Assembly: GCA_017467895.1 (NCBI GenBank)
Contig: JAFUKB010000036.1
Location: forward strand, 1 to 47,006
DNA length: 47,006 nt
Reading direction: 5' to 3'
Source: Clostridia bacterium
GTDB lineage: Bacteria > Bacillota > Clostridia > Christensenellales > UBA1242
Shown: one piece after another, positions 6,741 through 16,398 of the stretch
Position numbering within the stretch: the first letter of the stretch is position 1
Layout: each line of letters starts with the position of its first letter
Translations under genes and position numbers: made by a program
Notes under the pieces: generated by a model
Seen by the model: only the letters and a program-made list of their open reading frames with translations
Databases searched by the model: none
What the model was told of the DNA's origin: nothing

Positions 6741-8066
6741 ATGAAAAACAAATTCAGATTGTGGCTCAACATAGTAACCATCTGCTTGTGCGTATGCGCA
6801 ATAGCAATAGGTGTTTACTCGGCAACCACAGCCACATTAAATGTTGGTGGCAAGATTGCCTTTACTGCTCACGGTTGCACGGGCACAGTAAGTGGCACAA
6901 TAGTAGGGCATGCCGAAGGAAGCACTGATGCTGAGAAGGAAAATGGCTATCCAACTACAGAAGCAGTAGACTTAAATGGTGGCACAGCGGTAGCCTTTGG
7001 CGACGCCAATGGCTTGCCATTAGGAAACCAATACTTTAGTGATATGGCGTCAGCAGACGGCAGTGTTGAAGATATAACAATCACATTAACAATAACCAAC
7101 ACTTCAGCATTTGCAATAACTGCATACATAGATGACGAAAACACAACATTGCCAACAAATGTTGTAACAAACAATGACACAACACCAAGTGTAAAAATTG
7201 AAAAAGGCAACACTGGCACATTAACGATTGGCTTAACACTTCAAAAAGCAGGCTCAAACGGCTCTTATGCTTATGTAAACATGTCTTTAAGCACCTTAAA
7301 CATTCAACTTGGCTTTGATAAATATGTAGACCCAACTTATACAATAACCCCTGCAGGCGGTTTAACAGTTGGAGAATCAACAAGTGCATATTCATATTTA
7401 ACAACAACAATGGGCAAAGACTCAGAGGGTAACGATATTCGTTGGTATGCAATAGCAAAATCAACTGATGGCGGAGCAAACTTCACATCAATTGCAAAAA
7501 CAAACACAACTGAAGTTGCTTCAGGCACATATATCTTTATCTCAGAATATATCTTGCCAATACAAAACACAACTTTAGGTTCTAGTGGACGTATAGCATT
7601 TACGCATAAAAATAATCCAAACTATGCAGAGGCATATGGAGTAAACTACAACGGTTCAACAATCCAACAATATTTAAATGGACATGGTGCAAACACATTT
7701 GCCAAAGAGTATAACATAAGCGATTCAAGCGTATATGCAAATATATCAGCAGTAGACTTGGCAGGTGAATCGTGTGATGATTATAGAGATAGCACAACTT
7801 ATACAACGCAAGACACAGACAACCAAAAACTTTGGCTTTTGAGTTACGGTGAATTCAATAAATACTTTGGCGAAGGCGACTCTTCCGGCCTAGGGTACTT
7901 TAACGGCTCCGCTGATTACTGGTGGCTCCGTTCTCCCTACGAAGTCTATTCTGGCTTCGCTGTTGCGTGCTGTGTCGACAGCAAGGGTGGTGATTTGAGC
8001 GGCTACGATGTTTACTACGACTACTACTGCGGGGTGCGCGCGGCTTTTGAAATAACAATATCATAA
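6741..8066 (+). CDS. Exported DGR target-family protein with DUF6273-like variable C-terminus
   Basis: The 441-residue protein begins MKNKFRLWLNIVTICLCVCA and continues AIAIGVYSATTATLNVGG, a signal or anchor segment reminiscent of SipW/TasA-type exported proteins. The middle (about 40-215) is Thr/Asn rich and beta-like. The C-terminal domain (about 225-441) has features of DUF6273/C-type-lectin-fold DGR targets: STIQQYLNGHGANTF, KLWLLSYGEFNKYFG, DYWWLRSPYEVYS and GVRAAFEI. Many residues between WWLRSP and GVRAA are Tyr, Asp, Ser, Gly and Cys in codons reachable from AAY. I chose the ATG at 6741, after GAAAGGAG. The related gene at 46840 shares its first 30 codons almost exactly. Confidence 0.85.
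   Translation: MKNKFRLWLNIVTICLCVCAIAIGVYSATTATLNVGGKIAFTAHGCTGTVSGTIVGHAEGSTDAEKENGYPTTEAVDLNGGTAVAFGDANGLPLGNQYFSDMASADGSVEDITITLTITNTSAFAITAYIDDENTTLPTNVVTNNDTTPSVKIEKGNTGTLTIGLTLQKAGSNGSYAYVNMSLSTLNIQLGFDKYVDPTYTITPAGGLTVGESTSAYSYLTTTMGKDSEGNDIRWYAIAKSTDGGANFTSIAKTNTTEVASGTYIFISEYILPIQNTTLGSSGRIAFTHKNNPNYAEAYGVNYNGSTIQQYLNGHGANTFAKEYNISDSSVYANISAVDLAGESCDDYRDSTTYTTQDTDNQKLWLLSYGEFNKYFGEGDSSGLGYFNGSADYWWLRSPYEVYSGFAVACCVDSKGGDLSGYDVYYDYYCGVRAAFEITIS
7917..8045 (+). repeat. Second variable repeat (VR2), not matching the local template
   Basis: TAC-TGG-TGG-CTC-CGT-TCT-CCC then diversified TAC, GTC, TTC, TGC, GAC, AGC and GGT codons, ending GGG-GTG-CGC-GCG-GCT. The layout equals VR1, but it differs from the local TR at non-adenine sites (CGC/CGT, CCT/CCC, GCT/GAA) and in the GC-rich 3' end. 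It was therefore probably written from another template outside this window, or is an old copy. Confidence 0.65.
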
Positions 8067-8099
8067 ACCCAGTTTTGCAAATATCTAAATTTATTTAAT

Positions 8100-8181
8100 A
8101 AGAAAACACTCATTACATTCGTGTTATTCTTGCATTCTTAAAGAAAACACTCATTACATTCGTGTTATTCTTGCATTCTTA
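8100..8181. repeat. Two tandem copies of a 41-bp dispersed repeat
   Basis: Positions 8100-8140 and 8141-8181 are identical. Each holds AACAC and GTGTT arms around CATTACATTC. Inverted relatives occur at 44789-44820 (close) and 29941-29976 (degenerate), always between genes, so this is a small dispersed element of this genome. Confidence 0.8.
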
Positions 8182-8183
8182 AA

Positions 8184-8212
8184 AAAACGAGCAAAGGCAT
8201 TGCTCGTTTTTT
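8184..8212. terminator. Bidirectional terminator after the target gene
   Basis: AAAACGAGCAA and TTGCTCGTTTT form an 11-bp stem with a 5-nt loop, A-rich before and T-rich after. It serves the target gene and the convergent gene at 8243. Confidence 0.85.
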
Positions 8213-8242
8213 GTATTTGTCTTTTAATAATATGATAAAAAC

Positions 8243-8980
8243 CTAAAATTTATCAACCTTTTTCTTTTCTTTAACTTTTGGCTGAATTACAATTGGTTTG
8301 GTTACTTTAACTGCCCAGTCGTATTGGTTTTCGTCAATTAACATAAACTCTTTACAGTTTTTTTGAATTTGGCGGTTAAGTTCTTCAAAATCTTTTAAAT
8401 ATAGGCGAGTGTTTTGGTTTTCTAGTTTAATTGTCATGCTTTGCACTTTATATGTGCGTTTTGTTTCATAATTTTTAACAGTTTTATTTTCAAGTGCAAG
8501 GCGGGCACGCATGCCTGTTCCACCAATAATTTCATACACTTGAGCATTAATTGCAATGTCGATTGTTGGCACTGCGCTGTTAATAACATTTTCAAGGTCA
8601 ACCGAGAACTGAGTTGAATAAAGTGAGGTTATGCCGTCTTTTACATAAAAGGCGTGGTCGGCAAGTTTGTCGCCATAGCCAACTTTGTGAACAAACACTT
8701 CTTTATCTAGTTTGTTTAGCACTTTAGAAAGCGATGACGCGGTTTCAACTTTAAAAAACACATTGCTTCCTTCTTCAAACCTTGAAAGAATTATGCCCGA
8801 GCGAGAAAGCAAGTGGGCAGGGGTGTCATAATAGGTTTCGTGGCAGGTGTCGCCATCTACAAAGTTTAATTTTTGAAACTTAAGCCCGCGAGCATACGCC
8901 AAAAAGTTTTTAAATGCTTGGTCGCTTACCGCCTCATATTTTTTTGTTGTTTCATTATTTATTTTAACATAGTAACCCAT
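8243..8980 (-). CDS. Hypothetical protein with CYTH-like motifs
   Basis: This 245-residue soluble protein has no signal peptide or membrane segment. The block ETYYDTPAHLLSRSGIILSR at about 48-67, followed by VFFKVE, resembles the core of CYTH/triphosphate-tunnel proteins (YYDTP..LL..G..LR.R and a following lysine strand). The N-terminal ExExK signature is not clear, so catalytic activity is doubtful. The Lys-rich C-terminal tail (PKVKEKKKVDKF) is unusual. A strong AAGGAGG lies just before the ATG on the minus strand. It is a single gene between two terminators and the rpsL promoter. It could alternatively be an unrelated beta-barrel protein. Confidence 0.45.
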   Translation of the reverse strand: MGYYVKINNETTKKYEAVSDQAFKNFLAYARGLKFQKLNFVDGDTCHETYYDTPAHLLSRSGIILSRFEEGSNVFFKVETASSLSKVLNKLDKEVFVHKVGYGDKLADHAFYVKDGITSLYSTQFSVDLENVINSAVPTIDIAINAQVYEIIGGTGMRARLALENKTVKNYETKRTYKVQSMTIKLENQNTRLYLKDFEELNRQIQKNCKEFMLIDENQYDWAVKVTKPIVIQPKVKEKKKVDKF

Positions 8981-9131
8981 TTTGCCTCCTTATGTTTTGG
9001 TTTAAACAGGTCAATTTAAACTGCATATTTACTTTTAGAATATCAAATACGGCAAAAATAATCAAACTTTTTGTTATGTTTTTAAACCATTAATTAGTGG
9101 TCTTTCCAGTGGCAAAATAAAGATAATTCTC

Positions 9132-9160
9132 TTGACAATTTGGTGCGCCCGTGGTAATAT
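9132..9160 (+). promoter_or_regulatory. Promoter of the str (rpsL) operon
   Basis: TTGACA (9132-9137), a 17-bp spacer and TAATAT (9155-9160) make a near-consensus promoter. It starts a leader of about 340 nt before rpsL. Confidence 0.8.
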
Positions 9161-9507
9161 GCTCTTGGTATGCTCTCGGCGTGCGCCATTTTTTTGTGTA
9201 AATGGTGCAAAACGCATGCGCATACACAAGGTTTTGAGGTTGCTGGCAAAACCTTTTAAAAGCGACTAGCACAGGTGGAGCAACCATAGCCACCGAATAA
9301 GATGTTTTGTTTTTGATGCTGTTAACAGGCAAACCAATAAAGCATGAGGGCAAAAGCAAAGCATATGTAACTTTCGCCTCGGGCGATTAAATTGCCTTAA
9401 AAATTTGAAGGCGAAATGGTGTGTTACTCGCAGTAAACTTTAAGCAAAAGGCAAAAAGCATGGGTTGAAGTTATTTTGCCAAAAAAATTTAGACAAGGAG
9501 GAAAAGA
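9161..9507 (+). other. Long 5' leader of the str operon
   Basis: About 340 nt separate the promoter from rpsL and hold no convincing gene. Two hairpins are visible. AAGGTTTTG/CAAAACCTT (9228-9236 with 9247-9255) is followed by TTTTAAAAG. TTTCGCCT/AGGCGAAA (9372-9379 with 9409-9416) encloses a smaller GGCGA/TGCC hairpin. The leader may carry autoregulatory structure for the ribosomal operon, but I do not recognise a known family. AAGGAGG at its end is the rpsL ribosome binding site. Confidence 0.5.
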
Positions 9508-9885
9508 ATGCCAACCATTAACCAATTAGTTAACAAGGGTCGTAAAACTTTTGACAAAAAAAGCAAATCACCACTTCTTGAAGAATGTCCTCAAAAACGC
9601 GGTGTGTGCTTAAATGTTAAAACTACAACACCTAAAAAACCTAACTCAGCGCTTCGTAAAGTTGCCAGAGTTAAACTTTCAAATGGTTCAGAAGGTACAT
9701 GCTATATTCCAGGAATTGGGCACAACCTTCAAGAGCACAGTGTGGTTCTTGTTCGTGGTGGTCGTGTTAAAGACTTGCCAGGTGTTAGATATCACATTGT
9801 TCGTGGCGCTTTAGACACTGCTGGTGTTGCTAAGCGTAACCAATCTCGTTCAAAATATGGCGCAAAACGCCCAAAGAAACAATAA
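9508..9885 (+). CDS. rpsL: 30S ribosomal protein S12
   Basis: This 125-residue protein, at the small end of the family, shapes the decoding centre of the 30S subunit and governs accuracy. Conserved blocks are [33 protein letters not shown], and [20 protein letters not shown] with the aspartate (KDLPG) that is often methylthiolated. The lysines where streptomycin-resistance changes occur are the usual Lys in TPKKPNSA and the Lys of KDLPG, so the sequence looks streptomycin sensitive. AAGGAGG sits 7-8 nt before the ATG. It is the first gene of the str operon. Confidence 0.98.
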   Translation: MPTINQLVNKGRKTFDKKSKSPLLEECPQKRGVCLNVKTTTPKKPNSALRKVARVKLSNGSEGTCYIPGIGHNLQEHSVVLVRGGRVKDLPGVRYHIVRGALDTAGVAKRNQSRSKYGAKRPKKQ

Positions 9886-9961
9886 TTTGAACAAAATTTA
9901 ATTAAATAGCCAGTCGAAATTTATTAGGCTATGTTTCATTTTTTAAAAGGAGATACTTATA

Positions 9962-10435
9962 ATGCCAAGAAGAAAAGGTAATTTTGGTCGCAAGGTTTTG
10001 CCAGACCCAAAATATAAATCGGTTCTTGTTGCTAAATTCATCAACCAAGTTATGCTTGATGGCAAAAAGAGTTTGGCTCAATCAATCGTTTACAACGCAT
10101 TTGATATGGCAGCAAGCAAAACAGGCACAGACGCTCTTGAAGTTTTCACTCAAGCGGTAGAAAATGTTAAACCAGTGTTGGAAACAAAAGGTCGCAGAGT
10201 TGGTGGTGCAACATACCAAGTTCCAATGGAAATTCGCCCTGCTCGTCGTCAAACACTTGCAATTAGATGGATTGTTGACTTTGCTCGCAACCGCAATGGC
10301 GAACGCACTATGGAAGAAAAACTTGCAGGCGAACTTGTAGATGCTTTCAATTCAACAGGTGCTTCTATTAAACGCCGTGATGAAATGCACAGAATGGCTG
10401 AGGCTAACAAGGCTTTTGCTCACTACAAATGGTAG
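9962..10435 (+). CDS. rpsG: 30S ribosomal protein S7
   Basis: This 157-residue protein nucleates assembly of the 30S head by binding 16S rRNA. It starts [20 protein letters not shown] and includes [20 protein letters not shown], with the C-terminal block [20 protein letters not shown]. The length is standard. AAAAGGAGA precedes the ATG. It follows rpsL by 76 bp in the usual order. Unusually, fusA does not follow directly: a 395-bp gap and two extra genes intervene. Confidence 0.98.
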   Translation: MPRRKGNFGRKVLPDPKYKSVLVAKFINQVMLDGKKSLAQSIVYNAFDMAASKTGTDALEVFTQAVENVKPVLETKGRRVGGATYQVPMEIRPARRQTLAIRWIVDFARNRNGERTMEEKLAGELVDAFNSTGASIKRRDEMHRMAEANKAFAHYKW

Positions 10436-10830
10436 TATGAATTATTTTTGGTTTGGACTGCTTCGTTTCATGCCATTTGAAATCCGCGAGTCATTTAGGA
10501 AACTAAACTCCTGCGAATTTCAAATGGCGAGCCTTGCATTCCTGTCCAAAATTAATTCATACTCCTTTGGATATTTTTTGGAGATGTTTCTATAAATTTC
10601 GAGCCTTGAAATTCTTAGCAAAATCCTTCAAAAATACCCTTATGCAAATTTGTTGTTTTTACAAAGGAAACTAAACTCGTGCTCGTCTTATGTGTGCCGA
10701 GCCTTGTAATCTTTTGCAAAAGTTAAGAAATTTGGCTTAGCGTTTAAAATCTTTAATTAATTTCAAATGGCGAAGTTCGCATAAATTTCAAAATGAATTA
10801 AAAAACAAAAAGCTTAAGGAGGGCTTTAAC
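10436..10830. repeat. Repeat-rich, structured gap after rpsG
   Basis: No gene is seen in this 395-bp gap. GGAAACTAAACTC occurs at 10498-10510 and 10666-10678. CGAGCCTTG occurs three times (10528-10536, 10600-10608 and 10698-10706). GCCATTTGAAAT at 10472-10483 is complementary to ATTTCAAATGGC at 10517-10528, and a third ATTTCAAATGGC lies near 10761. These look like degenerate tandem modules, possibly an RNA-level element. Confidence 0.55.
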
Positions 10831-11154
10831 ATGTTTGTTGAAAGACTTAATGAAGAAGATATTCGCAAATTTTTAGGCGATAATATTAGAATGGATATCA
10901 AGAGCATTGAGATGAAAGAGGGTCAAATTGATGTATGTCTTGAAGGTGTTAGTTCTGATTTGAATTTTACTTTTACAGATTTTGGTGTAGAGGGACACGA
11001 TATTTTTGCAAAAGCAGGAGCAAGCATTGTTGCTGAAAAATGGTCAGGTCTTATGCATGCTAAGTTTGGAAGGGAATATGTTGAAGCATGGCTTCATGAA
11101 AAACAATCAACTCGCGCAGATAATGCAAGAACATATTCCGGCAGAGATTGTTAA
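10831..11154 (+). CDS. Unknown small protein, paralogue A, inside the str operon
   Basis: This is a 107-residue acidic soluble protein without signal, membrane segment or known motif. It begins MFVERLNEEDIRKFLGDNIR and ends with GRDC. The gene 47 bp downstream codes a related protein: both start M-[FY]-[VI]-E-[RK]-L-x-E-[ED]-D-I-R, both have an F-T/L-DF-V/E core, a central EKW motif, and the same GRDC end. AAGGAGGG lies 7 nt before the ATG, indicating strong translation as befits the operon. The pair lies between rpsG and fusA, an otherwise very conserved junction. A role tied to translation is possible but unproven. Confidence 0.7.
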   Translation: MFVERLNEEDIRKFLGDNIRMDIKSIEMKEGQIDVCLEGVSSDLNFTFTDFGVEGHDIFAKAGASIVAEKWSGLMHAKFGREYVEAWLHEKQSTRADNARTYSGRDC

Positions 11155-11200
11155 AAATTTTAACCGTTTAGACTTTTAAAATCAAATAGAAGGAAAGTTT

Positions 11201-11545
11201 ATGTATATTGAAAAACTTGAAGAAGATGACATAAGGGCATTTATTCATAGGCGTTACAAATTGCATATGGACATTGACAAACTTGAAAGACACGATGATA
11301 GAATTTTTGTAAAGCTTAGACTAGATGATAATGTTTATGAATTTTCATTAAAAGATTTCGAAGTTATAGCACATAATTCGCTTGCACAAGCAGAGAAGTT
11401 AAACTTTGAAGAAAAATGGATTGCGTTTATGGGTAGCAACTTCAATTACGAAAATAATGCATTTTTCGGAATTAAGCATACAAACAAGTATTCTCAAGAC
11501 CGTCAAGATTTTTTAAGAGCAAAAAACGGAGGCAGAGATTGTTAA
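11201..11545 (+). CDS. Unknown small protein, paralogue B, inside the str operon
   Basis: This is a 114-residue protein related to the preceding one: MYIEKLEEDDIRAFIHRRYK, a central FSLKDFEVIAHNSLAQAEKL, EEKWIAFMG, and a C-terminal GGRDC. The EKW and GRDC positions align with paralogue A. No known domain is recognised. AGAAGGAAAG is the ribosome binding site. It precedes fusA by 86 bp and is probably cotranscribed with it. The duplication suggests the family has been kept and diverged here rather than being a chance insertion. Confidence 0.7.
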   Translation: MYIEKLEEDDIRAFIHRRYKLHMDIDKLERHDDRIFVKLRLDDNVYEFSLKDFEVIAHNSLAQAEKLNFEEKWIAFMGSNFNYENNAFFGIKHTNKYSQDRQDFLRAKNGGRDC

Positions 11546-11631
11546 TTTGAACAATTTTTGTCAAAAAATAAAATAGTTTTGTACATTTTTTAAAAATGTT
11601 CATATATTCAAAATTTAATAAGGAGAAAAAA

Positions 11632-13710
11632 ATGGCAACCGATTTACATCAAACCAGAAACGTTGGTATCATGGCTCACATCGATGCTGGTAAAACTACA
11701 ACTACTGAACGTATTTTGTACTATACTGGTATCACTCACAAAATTGGTGAAGTTCACGATGGCGCTGCAACAATGGACTGGATGGTGCAAGAACAAGAGC
11801 GTGGTATCACTATTACCTCGGCTTGTACAACATGTAACTGGAAAGGAAAAAAGATTAATATCATTGACACCCCAGGACACGTTGACTTTACAATCGAAGT
11901 TTTGCGTTCATTAAAAGTTTTGGACGGTGCGGTTTTAGTTTTATCTGCAAGAGATAAAGTTCAACCACAAACCGAAACAGTTTGGCGTCAAGCAACACAA
12001 TGTAAAGTTCCTGCAATCATCTATGTTAACAAAATGGATAGAGATGATGCTTACTTTGACAAATGTATTGACTCAGTAAGAGACAGGCTTCATACAACTC
12101 CACTTCCTCTTCAAATGCCAATTGGTATGGCTGACACTTTCCAAGGTGTTATTGACCTTTTGACCATGAAAGCATACATTCCTGAAGATGATATGGGTAA
12201 GATTATTGAAGCAAAAGAAATTCCTGAAGATTGCAAAGAAGAAGCTTTAAGAAGACATGATGCTTTAATCGAATCTATTGTAGAATTAGACGATGCTTTA
12301 CTTGAAAAATATTTTGGTGGCGAAGAAATTTCTTTAGATGAATTAAAGAAAACTATTCGTACTGCAACAATCGACAAACGCATTACACCTATGCTTTGTG
12401 GTTCATCATATAAAAACAAAGGTGTGCAAAACTTGCTTGATGCTATTGTGGATTATTTACCATCTCCACTTGACATCGCAGAAATTAAAGGTGTTAATCC
12501 AGACACAGGTCTTGAAGAAGAAAGGGTGGCAGACGAAGACGCACCATTTAGTGGTCTTGCATTTAAAATTGCAACCGATCCATTTGTTGGTGGCTTAACT
12601 TATTTCCGTGTATACAGCGGTAAATTGAAAGCAGGTTCTTATGTTTATAACTCAATTACAGGCAAACAAGAACGCGTTGGTCGTTTAATTAGAATGCACT
12701 CAAACAACAGAACAGAAATTGCTGAAGTTGGTGCAGGTGATATTGCGGCAATCGTTGGTTTAAAAGACACAATTACTGGTCACACTCTTTGTGATGAAAA
12801 ACACCCAATACAACTCGAGAGTATGGTGTTCCCAGAACCAGTTATTCAACTTGCTATTGAACCAAAAACAAAAGATCAACAAGAAAAAATGGCTCTTGCC
12901 CTTGCAAAACTTTCTCGTGAAGATCCTTCATTTAGAGTTTCTACTAACCAAGAAACAGGCCAAACAATCATCGCTGGTATGGGCGAATTGCACCTTGACA
13001 TTATTGTAGACAGACTACTTCGTGAGTTTAAAGTTCAAGCAAATGTTGGTGCTCCACAAGTTTCTTATAGAGAACGCTTAAGAAAACCTGTTGAAGCAGA
13101 AGGTAAGTATGTTCGTCAATCTGGTGGTAAAGGTCAATACGGTCACTGCTGGGTTAAGTTTGAACCACTTGAAGAAGGCAATGACGCATATGAATTTGTT
13201 GACAAAACTGTTGGTGGATCTATTCCAAAAGAATTTATTCAACCAATCAACAACGGTATTAACGAAGCAAGAATGAATGGTATCTTGGCAGGTTATGAAA
13301 CCGTTGGTTTACGCGCTACTGTATTTGATGGTTCGTTCCACGATGTTGACTCATCTGAAATGGCGTTCAAAATTGCAGGTTCGCTTGCATTTAAAGAAGC
13401 AGCGGCAAAAGCAGACACAGTGCTCATGGAGCCTATTATGAAGGTTTCAGTTGAAGTTCCAGATGATTATCTTGGTACCGTTATGGGCAACTTGACATCT
13501 CGTCGTGGGCTGCTTCAAGGAACAGAAAGCATTTCAGGTTCTCAACGCATTAACGCAGAAGTTCCACTGTCTGAAATGTTTGGTTATGCAACCGACCTTC
13601 GTTCTCAAACTCAAGGTCGTGGCGTGTTTGTTATGGAACCTCTTAAATATGCAGAAGTTCCAAAATCAATCGCAGAAAAAATTATGACTAACCGCAAAAA
13701 AGACAACTAA
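11632..13710 (+). CDS. fusA: Translation elongation factor G
   Basis: EF-G is the GTPase that drives ribosomal translocation and helps recycle ribosomes. The 692-residue protein begins [20 protein letters not shown], the last residues starting the P loop [20 protein letters not shown] and NKMDRDD give the G3 and G4 motifs. Domain IV carries [15 protein letters not shown]. The frame extends 12 codons upstream, but the ATG at 11632 follows AAGGAG and matches the family start. It is the translocase copy and not a tetracycline-resistance type, judging from its place between rpsG and tuf. Confidence 0.98.
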   Translation: MATDLHQTRNVGIMAHIDAGKTTTTERILYYTGITHKIGEVHDGAATMDWMVQEQERGITITSACTTCNWKGKKINIIDTPGHVDFTIEVLRSLKVLDGAVLVLSARDKVQPQTETVWRQATQCKVPAIIYVNKMDRDDAYFDKCIDSVRDRLHTTPLPLQMPIGMADTFQGVIDLLTMKAYIPEDDMGKIIEAKEIPEDCKEEALRRHDALIESIVELDDALLEKYFGGEEISLDELKKTIRTATIDKRITPMLCGSSYKNKGVQNLLDAIVDYLPSPLDIAEIKGVNPDTGLEEERVADEDAPFSGLAFKIATDPFVGGLTYFRVYSGKLKAGSYVYNSITGKQERVGRLIRMHSNNRTEIAEVGAGDIAAIVGLKDTITGHTLCDEKHPIQLESMVFPEPVIQLAIEPKTKDQQEKMALALAKLSREDPSFRVSTNQETGQTIIAGMGELHLDIIVDRLLREFKVQANVGAPQVSYRERLRKPVEAEGKYVRQSGGKGQYGHCWVKFEPLEEGNDAYEFVDKTVGGSIPKEFIQPINNGINEARMNGILAGYETVGLRATVFDGSFHDVDSSEMAFKIAGSLAFKEAAAKADTVLMEPIMKVSVEVPDDYLGTVMGNLTSRRGLLQGTESISGSQRINAEVPLSEMFGYATDLRSQTQGRGVFVMEPLKYAEVPKSIAEKIMTNRKKDN

Positions 13711-13811
13711 TTTTTGTGCTTTTATAAAAAAAGTGTTTAAAATGCTTTGAAAAAAAAATTAAATATGATATATTCATATTCGTAAATTAAAATTTAAAGG
13801 AGATAATTACA

Positions 13812-15014
<1,203 letters not shown>

Positions 15015-15154
15015 TTTAAACTAAATGCTCATAAAGTTAATTATGAGTAAACTGATTTAATAAAAATGTTTTAACCTTAACCCAATTAAAACTATTATTA
15101 TAATCTTACACAATGCATTTGGTTTCTTAACCCAAAACCTTTGCAATGATATTA

Positions 15155-15190
15155 AAAAAATATGCGGAATAACCCACCGCATATTTTTTT
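15155..15190 (+). terminator. Terminator of the str operon
   Basis: ATATGCGG and CCGCATAT pair around AATAACCCA, with A residues before and a long T run after, about 140 bp beyond tuf. Confidence 0.85.
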
Positions 15191-15247
15191 TATTTAAGTT
15201 ATTTAATTATTTGCTATATTACAGTATCTAATAATTGATAATTATTT

Positions 15248-15276
15248 TTGACAATATATACTAAAAATTGTATAAT
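15248..15276 (+). promoter_or_regulatory. Promoter of the rubrerythrin gene
   Basis: TTGACA (15248-15253), exactly 17 bp, and TATAAT (15271-15276): a perfect consensus promoter, suggesting strong expression. Confidence 0.9.
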
Positions 15277-15311
15277 GTATGCATAAATTAAAAAATAAAA
15301 AGGAGAAAATA

Positions 15312-15845
15312 ATGGAACTAAAAGGTAGTAAAACCGAAGCGAATTTATGGAAAGCATTTGCAGGTGAAAGTCAAGCCCGCAATAAATATACATATTTTGC
15401 ATCAAAGGCAAAAAAAGAAGGCTATAATCAAATTGCAGCAATTTTTGAAGAAACTGCAAACAACGAAAAAGAGCACGCTAAATTATGGTTTAAGCATTTG
15501 GGTGGCATTCAAGACACATATGAAAACCTTTTGTCGGCTGCTGCTGGCGAAAACGAAGAGTGGAATGAAATGTATCGTCAAATGGCTATTGAGGCACGCG
15601 AAGAAGGGTTTGAAGCCATTGCTCGTCAATTTGAAGGTGTGGCGGAAATTGAAAAACGCCACGAAGAGCGTTATTTAAAACTTGCTAAAAATGTTAAAGA
15701 AAATCAAGTTTTTGTTAAAGAGGGAGAGCAAGTTTGGATTTGCTCAAATTGTGGTCATATTCATGTTGGAAAAGAGGCTCCTATGGCATGCCCAGTATGC
15801 GTTCACCCACAAGCATATTTTGAAATTTTGAAAGAAAATTATTAA
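15312..15845 (+). CDS. rbr: Rubrerythrin
   Basis: Rubrerythrin is a cytoplasmic non-haem diiron peroxidase that protects anaerobes from hydrogen peroxide. The 177-residue product has an N-terminal four-helix ferritin-like domain with the iron ligands in AFAGESQARNKY, ETANNEKEHAK, AREEGFEAIARQF and AEIEKRHEERY. A C-terminal rubredoxin domain has the two pairs WICSNCGH and ACPVCVHP. I chose the ATG at 15312 after AAAAAGGAG; an earlier in-frame ATG lacks a ribosome binding site. It is a single gene with a consensus promoter and its own terminator. Confidence 0.96.
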   Translation: MELKGSKTEANLWKAFAGESQARNKYTYFASKAKKEGYNQIAAIFEETANNEKEHAKLWFKHLGGIQDTYENLLSAAAGENEEWNEMYRQMAIEAREEGFEAIARQFEGVAEIEKRHEERYLKLAKNVKENQVFVKEGEQVWICSNCGHIHVGKEAPMACPVCVHPQAYFEILKENY

Positions 15846-15862
15846 AATATAATATTAAATTA

Positions 15863-15903
15863 AAAAAATTGGCTAAGTTAAAGGGTTTGGCCAAATTTTT
15901 TTA
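15863..15903 (+). terminator. Terminator of the rubrerythrin gene
   Basis: TTGGC and GCCAA pair, extended by A-T pairs with one mismatch, followed by a run of T. Confidence 0.65.
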
Positions 15904-16020
15904 AATTATAAATAGATTTGATTTTATTTATTTAATTAAAAATAAATATTAATTACTTTTTTTAATTTTGCATAAGAAACACTTGTTTCGCCCGACTTGT
16001 TCTAGCATGCTTATAGAATA

Positions 16021-16056
16021 AAAAAATATCGCAATAAAATCTGCGATATTTTTTTT
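16021..16056. terminator. Bidirectional terminator beside the small membrane protein gene
   Basis: AAAAAATATCGCA and TGCGATATTTTTT form a 13-bp stem. It lies just downstream of the minus-strand gene ending at 16069 and can act in either direction. Confidence 0.8.
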
Positions 16057-16068
16057 GTTAATATTAAA

Positions 16069-16290
16069 TTAAACATTTAATAATCTTAGGATGCGACCGT
16101 TTAAAATCATTAAAACAATGTCAACAACCCAAAGAATAAAGCCAAGACCAATAAGGCGAATGATGCCTGCAACAATTTTGCCTTCTTTGAACCTAGTTAA
16201 TGCACCTAAAATCCATGCAGTTACAGGAATAATAGCAAGAATAATGCTTACTAGTCTGCCAAGGCCAAAGTAATCTGAGTTTTTTGCCAT
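16069..16290 (-). CDS. Small two-helix membrane protein
   Basis: This 73-residue protein has two hydrophobic helices, about 12-30 (VSIILAIIPVTAWILGAL) and 42-62 (IIRLIGLGFILWVVDIVLMI), joined by a short basic loop TRFKEGKI. AAGGAGG lies before the ATG on the minus strand, and the gene has its own terminator, so it is probably real and translated. I do not recognise a characterised family, and the function is unknown. Confidence 0.75.
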   Translation of the reverse strand: MAKNSDYFGLGRLVSIILAIIPVTAWILGALTRFKEGKIVAGIIRLIGLGFILWVVDIVLMILNGRILRLLNV

Positions 16291-16398
16291 GATAAATCCT
16301 CCTTGTTTGTATTATACTATAAATGTATGCAAAAAATCTACAAAAATAATGCAATTTTTGTAGATTGATGTTATAATAATAAAAAAGTTAAGAGGCGT

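Noticed and set aside
7917-8045. VR2 considered a product of the local template
   Set aside because: It differs from the template at many non-adenine positions and in the 3' GC-rich end.
8100-8181. Tandem repeat considered as a CRISPR array
   Set aside because: There are only two units, they abut without spacers, and no cas genes lie in the window.
9090-9359. Minus-strand open frame in the rpsL leader
   Set aside because: It overlaps the promoter and hairpins of the str operon, has no ribosome binding site and looks like chance sequence.
10341-10595. Plus-strand open frame over the end of rpsG and the following gap
   Set aside because: It starts inside rpsG in another frame without a ribosome binding site and runs through the repeat modules.
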